In this document: positions 62,401-64,000 of the stretch, one piece after another
Layout: each line of letters opens with the position of its first letter
Numbering within the stretch: the stretch's first letter is position 1
Assembly (NCBI GenBank): GCA_026874595.1
Contig: CM049319.1
Coordinates: forward strand, 18,457,101 to 18,521,100
DNA from: Sipunculus nudus
Lineage: Eukaryota; Annelida; Sipuncula; Golfingiida; Sipunculidae
Direction of reading: 5' to 3'
Length of the DNA: 64,000 nucleotides
Notes under the pieces: generated by a model
What the model was told of the DNA's origin: nothing
What the model saw: only the letters and a program-made list of their open reading frames with translations
Database searches by the model: none
Position numbers and translations under genes: made by a program

Positions 62401-64000
62401 GGCAAAATTCACACATATAGAATAAGGTCTACGGGTCACTAGGCCACTTTGTGGTGTCACCGCAATAACTTGTGGAGGCACTGTAGGATCCTATGGATTT
62501 TCATGTAACTCATTATACATATTTACCAATACAGTTCCTCACCTCAATTAAACTCACAGCAGAGTTCAGGCATATTTAATGAGTTCAGAGATTACCAGGC
62601 TGCTTGTACAGGCCACTCAGTGGTGTTGCCTCGATAAATTGTAAAGAATATATATTTTGATAAAGCTCATCAGAAATGTTAATCAATATGTTAATTAATA
62701 TGTTGCCTACATTTGATTTCCAGCAAAAACCATGCATATTTAACGAGGTCAGAGGTCACGACACTTTGGAGGCACTTTGGCAACCTACAAAAATCCTATG
62801 GATTTTCATGAAACTCATTATACATATTTACCAATAGAGTTTCTTACTTTAATTACATTCTCATCAAAATTCACATATTTAATGAGGTCAGAGGTCACCA
62901 TGCAGATACACTATGGGCGTATTATGCATGTTTGCGGTGTTCTTGTTACATGATATATTACTACTTAACACAAAATTGGGGGAATATCTGTATATCTACT
63001 TTAGGTCAAGGGGCATTTTTAAAGACAATTCTTAAAATAGTTATTTGGAAAAAAAATTCAGACAAGGGTTTAGGGACAGACTATATAGTATGTAATTCCA
63101 TGTTCATGAAATATTTTTAAAAAATTCATCTACAGTCTGTGAAGATAAGTACATGTGAAGCATTATGCTCAGTGCACATGCCTGTATGTTGAATGAATGG
63201 GGTGGGCAGACTGGAAAGTTTTTCAGACAGGCAGACATTTACTACCTACACACACTAAGAGTATTGGGGTTAGCAATATCCTGTGTTTCTTGTCTTCTGT
63301 AAACAGCATCTGTTTATTTTTCCAGAATTATTTCAGGCTCTTTGGGTCTGCACCTAAGAGCCATTATCTTGGTTGCTTTTAATGTTTGTATTTACATATT
63401 AAATCATCATTTGAATGTCTGAACATAGTGACTTACTCTTGCAATTTTCCATAAATATAATTGATTGAGGTGCTTGATAATTACTTAATTCAAATTTGCA
63501 CTTAATCATTGATACTAGGTCTTCTCTAAACTTTGTTGGCCTTGGTCATTCCAGGAAGGGATGAATCACAGCTTTTAACTTTTAAATGGTTTCAGTTAGA
63601 CGAAACTTGACACTGTTTCTCAGAAAGTTTGGCTTCAAATGTAAGAGAGATTCTATTATAAATGTTTCAGTTAAGTTGCCAATTTAATATATAAGAGATA
63701 GAGGTGTATTGGGACTATTTCATCCAATTTTTTCAATTAAGCTGAAATTCTCACAATAAATTTCAATCAAGGGGAGCTGACTGCATGACCATCAGTGCGT
63801 AATCAAGCAGATTTTTAGGTACCCCAGTAGTAGTTCCTATAGTAATTAATGTAAATTGAAGTCCAAACATGCCTATATACATAATTGTCATGTTATTTTC
63901 AGTGTGTTATCCTCGTGTGCCCATGCCCTGGTTTCCCTGCTTTACCCCTTCCAGTGGCACCACACATATGTTCCAGTCCTTCCAGAATGCATGTTGGAGG
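15106..64000 (+). CDS. DENND2: DENND2-family Rab GEF (DENN domain-containing protein 2-like), spliced, 3' partial
   Basis: Eleven coding exons joined by ten GT-AG introns give 974 codons without a break: 15106-17106, 31129-31222, 37636-37712, 38760-38894, 40984-41063, 41515-41584, 41863-41940, 44714-44833, 45242-45304, 61610-61716, 63903-64000. The C-terminal third carries DENND2 hallmarks: FIYAVVVSLQ (uDENN), FSFVLTDDKG..GYCRRIL, GPRFPEVVCILSHL, LRRPRDQRLEQ, and the cDENN core FASILLERRLIL..NKLSVLSSCAHALVSLLYPFQW. The first two thirds are low-complexity, Pro/Ser/Lys rich and probably disordered, as in vertebrate DENND2A-C. DENN proteins promote GDP-GTP exchange on Rabs; DENND2 members have been linked to Rab9 and DENND2B to Rab13 (family knowledge). 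The rest of cDENN and dDENN lie beyond the window. Which vertebrate paralogue it matches cannot be decided here; molluscs may have a single pro-orthologue (inference). Confidence 0.93.
18059..18107. repeat. Two-part inverted repeat (stem-loop potential)
   Basis: CTTTATTT..CAGCTAGAA..TTCTAGCTG..AAATAAAG: an inner 9-bp arm pair around a six-base loop and an outer 8-bp arm pair. It lies in intron 1 with no element recognised around it. Confidence 0.5.
18215..18780 (+). mobile_element. T1 element, 5' fragment
   Basis: The 5' hairpin TAGCTCAGCTGACT..AGTCAACTGAGCTA at 18215 is followed by GTCTGTCCGTC-type leader and the first module (GATGTCCCCAAAATCTCC, ACTGCCTAATATCAAAAC). Homology fades near 18770 and no 3' end is seen. 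Beyond it, to about 19470, are two loosely similar segments of about 300 bp and a 17-base C run at 19132-19148. Confidence 0.6.
19645..20488 (+). mobile_element. T4 Helentron-like element, copy 1
   Basis: 5' hairpin ATGCCTCCGCCAC-AAA-GTGGCCGAGGCAT. 3' end with subterminal repeat GCGGGGGCAT, small hairpin GTC-ATTCC-GAC and ACACATCTAG at 20488 before TTT. The core is 3.7 tandem units of about 180 bp (CGCAATGCCTGCAG at about 19754, 19932, 20113, 20293). It lies in intron 1. No coding capacity. Confidence 0.7.
21640..22167. mobile_element. MITE-like element with 12+ bp terminal inverted repeats
   Basis: Left end TTAAGCCTGTATCTCA and right end TGAGATACAGGCTTTAA are inverted, with further similarity inward (CTGGG). 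TTAA at both ends could be a target duplication or part of the repeat. The interior has repeated TTTGTTGCAA/CTCACA-like words and no ORF. Class uncertain. Confidence 0.55.
22635..22663. repeat. GC-rich stem-loop
   Basis: AGGGCCGGCTG-ACTCA-CAGCCCGGCCCT can form an 11-bp stem with one bulged C in an otherwise AT-rich intron. No function is suggested by its neighbours. Confidence 0.5.
23066..23414. mobile_element. PIF/Harbinger-type MITE (349 bp)
   Basis: Terminal inverted repeats GGGTGCTTTCCCATGT and (right end, inverted) GGGTGTTTTTCCATGT, flanked on both sides by TTA (23063-23065, 23415-23417). The TTA duplication plus GGG start fits PIF/Harbinger. The interior is unusually CpG-rich (GCGCGGCAGCC, CCGCCCGGCC) for this window. 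No ORF belongs to it. Confidence 0.7.
23415..25631. other. Intron 1 stretch without recognised features apart from the poly-C run
   Basis: AT-rich non-coding DNA. I see no exon candidate with family similarity, no RNA gene and no clear element ends here. The same holds for 20489-21639, 22168-23062 and 27535-27940. Confidence 0.4.
24738..24773 (+). repeat. Poly-C run (36 C)
   Basis: Uninterrupted homopolymer in intron 1; its length is likely unstable and may be a sequencing approximation. Confidence 0.95.
25632..27534. repeat. 56-bp satellite array, 34 copies
   Basis: The unit starts ACCGGTATGAGAGAAAATAT and ends CTGTAAGAAATCTTATT. It repeats with period 56 from 25632 to the last unit at 27479. 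The only departures I see are one missing A near 27210 (a 55-bp unit) and an A-to-T change at 27255, in neighbouring units near the right end. Because 56 is not a multiple of three, the array cycles through frames; the repetitive minus-strand peptides (CLPDSIFSLIP..) are shadows. It lies within intron 1. Confidence 0.95.
28451..29059. mobile_element. MITE with 14-bp TIRs and TA target duplication (Tc1/mariner-like), inside T2
   Basis: Ends CTGTGGTTGCCTTC (28451-28464) and GAAGGCAACCACAG (29046-29059), flanked by TA on both sides (28449-28450, 29060-29061). Removing it joins CTGCTCA-TA-TCTCAGGAGTGG, which aligns with the intact T2 word CACTCATATCTCGGCAGTGG seen at 1255 and 57645. That is a good empty-site match. 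It carries a T1 5' fragment (28500 to about 28690). Confidence 0.75.
28500..28690 (+). mobile_element. T1 5' fragment inside the MITE
   Basis: Hairpin TAGCTCAGCTGACT..AGTCATCTGAGCTA at 28500, GTCCGTCGTCTGTCTG leader, GGACCTAGAA and GAAATTAGGTCTCTGTTACC as in the T1 copy at 230-330. The similarity ends abruptly after CCCATATCC. Confidence 0.6.
29505..31128. other. End of intron 1, no recognised features
   Basis: AT-rich non-coding sequence; short open frames here have no family resemblance. The acceptor of coding exon 2 is at its end. Confidence 0.4.
31129..31222 (+). CDS. DENND2: DENND2 coding exon 2
   Basis: TTTCAG acceptor and GTTAGT donor; enters in phase 0 and leaves with one base of a split codon. 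It encodes VREKVSEAYSVLRRPRKPD and then a Lys/Glu-rich run, residues 668-698 of the model. It follows a 14-kb intron. The stretch joins the YAVPDLKSPLKRNYS end of exon 1 and is basic and probably flexible. Confidence 0.85.
31320..33411. mobile_element. 2.1-kb element with 11-bp TIRs, 10-bp target duplication and TAATAG arrays at both ends
   Basis: Ends AGACATGGGGT (31320-31330) and ACCCCATGTCT (33401-33411). The same 10 bases, GCCTGGTAGC, flank both sides (31310-31319 and 33412-33421). Both subterminal zones are runs of TAATAG units (31330-31470, 33247-33400) in the same orientation. The middle has no ORF of note, so it is non-autonomous. A 9-11 bp duplication suggests a Mutator-like (MULE) element, but the superfamily is not established. 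It lies in intron 2. Confidence 0.75.
33412..34330. repeat. Degenerate repeat with GGCAGCCATGTTGGAT motif
   Basis: Three diverged occurrences of GGNAGCCATGTTGGATTT (about 33415, 33561, 33707), spaced about 146 bp, suggest a decayed tandem array into which the preceding element inserted. 33760-34330 shows nothing further. Confidence 0.45.
34340..35304 (+). mobile_element. Old T1-type element remnant (core units and 3' end)
   Basis: Three diverged units about 300 bp apart (each with a CACCAAATTTTACAGA-like word, ATCATCACATG, and GGTGCCACC/GGGGGCCATC) end in a T1-like terminus GACCCTTGGGTC-TCTTG at 35304 before TTC. More diverged than other T1 copies, hence older. Confidence 0.5.
35703..35743. 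repeat. (AT)n microsatellite
   Basis: About 20 AT dinucleotides in intron 2. The rest of 35305-36984 shows no recognised feature. Confidence 0.95.
36985..37435. mobile_element. MITE (451 bp) with long TIRs
   Basis: Ends GCCCCTTTCACACATTCA and (inverted) the same word, continuing YGGATAGCA for 27 bp with one mismatch. The outer flanks TTGA / TTAA may be a decayed 3-bp TTA duplication, which with the GC-rich start suggests PIF/Harbinger. The terminal word recurs inside in direct orientation near 37077 (TTTCACACATTCACAGATAG). The interior is GC- and CpG-rich with repeated ACACGGATCATCC. No ORF of note. Confidence 0.65.
37636..37712 (+). CDS. DENND2: DENND2 coding exon 3
   Basis: TACAG acceptor and GTGAGT donor. 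The split codon from the previous exon completes as Asp. It encodes DDSDSQVDLEEHKERMKHL and on to EKH (residues 699-724), an acidic then helical, charged segment just before the DENN module. It ends on a codon boundary. Confidence 0.87.
38427..38451 (+). repeat. (ATG/GAT)n microsatellite
   Basis: About eight GAT repeats in intron 3; the Met-run peptide over it is an artefact. Confidence 0.9.
38760..38894 (+). CDS. DENND2: DENND2 coding exon 4: start of uDENN
   Basis: TTACAG acceptor and GTCAGT donor, phase 0 to 0, 45 codons (residues 725-769). The hydrophobic strand KHLFIYAVVVSLQAKGESY and the following YKPCVIMKHPE match the opening of the uDENN module in DENND2 proteins (pattern FFEYFLVVSL...Y.P in vertebrates). 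Confidence 0.93.
39195..40930 (-). pseudogene. Decayed LINE (RTE-like) reverse-transcriptase region, split by a T4 element
   Basis: On the minus strand, frames broken by many stops and shifts still show RT-like pieces in the right order. From high to low coordinate these are a charged EN-RT linker (SWNKFKFKSSEGKQKQKELN), a KNDPGQTANIM..CLGEEE segment like the helix before the RT fingers, an LKKGNLSDNLNQK segment like the KKGDL..C.NWRG motif, and an FMKAFDRVHMKMVWKIL segment like the first catalytic motif of RTE-type RTs. It is non-functional and sits in intron 4. Confidence 0.5.
39984..40695 (+). mobile_element. T4 Helentron-like element, copy 2
   Basis: 5' hairpin ATGCCCCCGCCAC-AAA-GTGGCCGGGGCAT. 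3' end with inverted subterminal repeat GGCGGGGGCAT, TGTC-ATTCC-GACA hairpin and ACATCTAG at 40695 before TTTTT. Core units of about 182 bp (about 40142, 40325, 40506) plus one with a large deletion near 40083. It interrupts the decayed LINE. Confidence 0.72.
40984..41063 (+). CDS. DENND2: DENND2 coding exon 5: uDENN
   Basis: TTTCAG acceptor and GTTAGT donor. It encodes DADMNPTIPQFCFPDPEMWA and then PLSGME, residues 770-795, leaving two bases that complete as Ser in the next exon. The QFCFPD...W pattern is typical of uDENN modules. Confidence 0.93.
41376..41412 (+). repeat. (GA)18 microsatellite
   Basis: Dinucleotide run in the short intron 5, about 100 bp upstream of the acceptor of coding exon 6. 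Confidence 0.95.
41515..41584 (+). CDS. DENND2: DENND2 coding exon 6: uDENN
   Basis: TTTCAG acceptor and GTAATT donor. It encodes SEMFSFVLTDDKGMRHYGYC then RRIL (residues 796-819), the uDENN strand pair FSFVLTD.DG...GYCRR, one of the most recognisable DENN signatures. Confidence 0.94.
41863..41940 (+). CDS. DENND2: DENND2 coding exon 7: uDENN/cDENN linker
   Basis: TTTAG acceptor and GTAAGC donor, phase 0, 26 codons (residues 820-845). It contains GRGPRFPEVVCILSHLDAFN, matching the GKGPRLPEVYCIVSRLGCF type motif of DENND2 proteins. Confidence 0.94.
42196..42800 (+). mobile_element. T1 element, 5' fragment
   Basis: Mutated 5' hairpin TAGCACAGCTAACT..AGTCATCTGAGCTA, then the leader and the first module, nearly the same as 49958-50540, ending near GACCATGGC. 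No 3' terminus. It lies in intron 7. Confidence 0.62.
42999..44283 (+). mobile_element. T3 Helentron-like element, copy 2 (1.29 kb)
   Basis: 5' end TTGTATCGCCAGACATAGTC with hairpin to GGAGATA and a CCGCCGCCGCC leader. 3' end GTGGATACTATGGCACC, hairpin GGCACC-TGC-GGTGCC (44256-44270) and ATCTAG ending 44283, right flank TTAG. The first 370 bp match copy 1 (8696-9065) closely. The core is about three units of roughly 330 bp (GTCATGACCTTTCC..GACCTTGAATATTGCC) and lacks the 289-bp DR1 array of copy 1. It lies in intron 7. Confidence 0.72.
44284..44713. other. End of intron 7, nothing recognised
   Basis: A short C/CCA-rich run at 44358-44381, otherwise AT-rich non-coding sequence up to the TATAG acceptor at 44713. 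Confidence 0.4.
44714..44833 (+). CDS. DENND2: DENND2 coding exon 8: linker helix
   Basis: TTATAG acceptor and GTAATG donor, phase 0, 40 codons (residues 846-885). It starts LLRELEEQRQTSFELMKEVL and ends PGAGNEAWIRYE. Vertebrate DENND2 has a comparable charged helix (DEVEKRR..SPALV) followed by a PxPG segment before cDENN. Confidence 0.92.
45242..45304 (+). CDS. DENND2: DENND2 coding exon 9: entry to cDENN
   Basis: TTGCAG acceptor and GTAAGT donor, phase 0, 21 codons (residues 886-906): RPDGSKDTLLLRRPRDQRLE plus Q. The LRRP.D.RLE motif precedes the cDENN core in DENND2 proteins. The next exon is 16.3 kb downstream, yet the join VTYQTLL is exactly what the family shows, so no exon seems to be missing. 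Confidence 0.92.
46111..48377. mobile_element. 2.27-kb TIR element with TA target duplication
   Basis: Left end CCGTAAATCTTGTTTTTAT then GGCCGC. The right end, inverted, reads CCGTAAATCCTGTTTTTAT then CGCCGC; 23 of 25 positions match. TA flanks both sides (46109-46110, 48378-48379). The interior contains CpG-rich, less AT-rich DNA than the introns around it. It includes a 95-codon open frame (46388-46675, starts MGTKYLYVTHDF, ends RGRHDG) that I do not recognise and would not call a gene. A Tc1/mariner-type origin is possible. It lies in intron 9. Confidence 0.6.
48482..48499 (+). repeat. Poly-G run
   Basis: About 18 G. 45305-46074 and 48500-49957 of intron 9 show no recognised feature. Confidence 0.9.
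49958..52576 (+). mobile_element. T1 Helentron-like element, full length and uninterrupted (2.62 kb)
   Basis: This is the best reference copy. 5' hairpin TAGCTCAGCTGACT-ATA-AGTCATCTGAGCTA, then GTCCGTCCGTCC leader. Two homologous modules follow (about 50040-50540 and 50740-51220; both have a GGCATA.AT.TTAGATGTC start, ACTGCCTAATATCAAAA, and ACCTTAAATTTTGCC..TTTGACCATGGC end). A 1.3-kb tail then runs to the 3' terminus: subterminal CAGCTGAGCGC (52546), palindrome GACCCATGGGTC and CCTTG ending 52576. Flanks are T-rich. No ORF. It lies in intron 9. Confidence 0.72.
52772..53030. repeat. Possible single end of a TTACCGTATTT-type element
   Basis: TTACCGTATTTGCTTGTG at 52772 resembles the right end at 59180-59206 read in reverse (TTACCGTATTCAACAT), but no partner end is found nearby. 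The 92-codon open frame over it is not recognised. Confidence 0.3.
53450..56870 (+). mobile_element. Broken non-LTR retrotransposon (LINE, Jockey/CR1-like type)
   Basis: Coding similarity runs in order: C-terminal half of an AP-type endonuclease (GRSLIDLC, NGHSVIDYVV, HSPV; from 53526), a KPWFNKDCENKRREY linker (about 54130), reverse transcriptase (IDYKKAFD about 54970, GVRQGENLSPLLF about 55140, YADD at 55309), and a C-terminal CDLCNLNEQGDEFHYLFKCP zinc-knuckle-like motif (about 56251-56310), ending near 56466. A 3' UTR of about 400 bp follows with an A run at 56829-56843. The N-terminal endonuclease half is absent, so the copy is 5'-truncated. The exact clade needs a phylogeny. Confidence 0.88.
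53526..56466 (+). pseudogene. LINE endonuclease/reverse-transcriptase ORF, disrupted
   Basis: The frame stays recognisable but is broken by at least seven lesions: a TGA at 53502, just upstream of the first Met; an in-frame TAG at 54459 with similarity continuing directly after it; a frameshift near 54868, in the segment before the first catalytic RT motif; a TAA at 55565; a TGA in the KL*LPVD segment near 55624; a frameshift with apparent loss of a few codons near 55815-55824, between GELGKIP and RMINFW; and a frameshift near 56384. Such an element could not mobilise itself. It lies in intron 9 of DENND2 in the same orientation as the gene, so its sequence is probably transcribed with it. 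Confidence 0.85.
56983..58036 (+). mobile_element. T2 Helentron-like element, copy 3 (1.05 kb, best T2 reference)
   Basis: 5' TTGTATCCGCCAAAAC-AGA-GTTTTGCGGATA hairpin, left flank A, then a GCCGCCGCC leader. 3' inverted subterminal repeat GGCGGATA (57996-58003), hairpin GTAGTCG-CTTGT-CGACTAC and TATTCTAG ending 58036 before TTTTA. The core has about 1.5 units of the 278-bp repeat with GGTGGCGCCACC at 57304, 57581 and 57733. It inserted just downstream of the LINE. Confidence 0.75.
58241..59206. mobile_element. Possible TIR element (TTACCG ends)
   Basis: Left TTACCGCGTAAAATATTAAC and right, inverted, TTACCGTATTCAACATAATA share their first six bases and a loosely similar continuation. A G run lies at 59106-59125, and GGGGCGCTTATTA near 59175 is a word I associate with such elements. 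The 133-codon open frame at 58669-59070 is hydrophobic, AT-rich and unrecognised; not called a gene. Confidence 0.4.
59207..61609. other. End of intron 9; possible old MITE and a TTATTG microsatellite
   Basis: About 59777-60440 has loosely inverted ends (ATCACACTGGATGCA..ATGGCATAACA against the reverse of GCATCTGGTGTGAT with ATGGCATGACA), perhaps an old MITE. 60661-60689 is a (TTATTG)n run. Nothing else recognised. Confidence 0.35.
61610..61716 (+). CDS. DENND2: DENND2 coding exon 10: cDENN core
   Basis: TTACAG acceptor and GTTGGT donor (a weaker donor than the others). It encodes residues 907-941 and leaves a split Ser. The run LVKVFASILLERRLILTSNK is the cDENN core signature (FASLLLERRVIF..DKLS in vertebrates). 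Confidence 0.95.
61834..62930. repeat. Degenerate tandem units in intron 10
   Basis: The word CCTATGGATTTTCATG.AACTCATTATACATATTTACCAAT occurs near 62490 and 62793, with a weaker copy near 62333. Interleaved words ATTTAA(T/C)GAG(T/G)TCAGAG(A/G)T also recur (62573, 62738, 62877). It looks like the core of an old T1/T2-type element, but no ends were found. 62931-63902 shows nothing else. Confidence 0.4.
63903..64000 (+). CDS. DENND2: DENND2 coding exon 11: cDENN, cut by window edge
   Basis: TTTTCAG acceptor. It completes the split Ser and reads VLSSCAHALVSLLYPFQWHH and TYVPVLPECMLE, the cDENN helix and PF.W.HT..PVLP motif. The exon or its donor lies at or beyond the right edge; the rest of cDENN and dDENN are outside. 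Confidence 0.94.

Noticed and set aside
1-64000. tRNA or rRNA genes
   Set aside because: No cloverleaf with A/B box spacing or rRNA-like stretch was recognised by eye; a covariance-model scan would be decisive.

Overview
The window is eukaryotic genomic DNA: AT-rich, with one intron-rich protein gene on the + strand buried in transposable-element remnants. The gene (GT-AG introns, DENN-domain protein) is animal. The repeat families resemble sequences I associate with bivalve/lophotrochozoan genomes, so a bivalve mollusc is my best guess; this is inference, not proof.

The gene is a DENND2-family Rab guanine-nucleotide exchange factor. An untranslated stretch begins at a splice acceptor (exon from 14845). 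It is followed by a 2-kb exon encoding a long, disordered, Pro/Ser-rich N-terminus (15106-17106). Ten further exons (31129-31222, 37636-37712, 38760-38894, 40984-41063, 41515-41584, 41863-41940, 44714-44833, 45242-45304, 61610-61716, 63903-64000) encode the uDENN module and the start of the cDENN module. All reading phases join, giving 974 codons so far, and the gene runs off the right edge. The promoter and first exon are not identifiable. No other host gene, tRNA or rRNA could be supported.

Layout: 1-12856 is a nest of mobile elements. 12857-14844 is mostly unique, with a degenerate minisatellite. Intron 1 (17107-31128) holds a 34-copy 56-bp satellite and several MITEs and Helentron-like elements. 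Intron 2 holds a 2.1-kb element with terminal inverted repeats and a 10-bp target duplication. Intron 4 holds a decayed minus-strand LINE split by another element. Intron 9 (16.3 kb) holds a 2.3-kb TIR element, a full-length T1 element, a broken LINE and more repeats.

The most interesting result is that four unrelated-looking repeat families (called T1-T4 here) share one blueprint. Each has a 5' hairpin made from a subterminal repeat, then usually a core of tandem units (about 180, 278 or 289 bp), then an inverted copy of the subterminal repeat, then a small hairpin, then CTAG or CTTG next to a T run. This is the architecture of non-autonomous Helitron/Helentron (HINE) elements. Two paralogous empty sites inside the window delimit one insertion. 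The core of one T3 copy carries nine perfect AGGTCA-type DR1 nuclear-receptor-like motifs.
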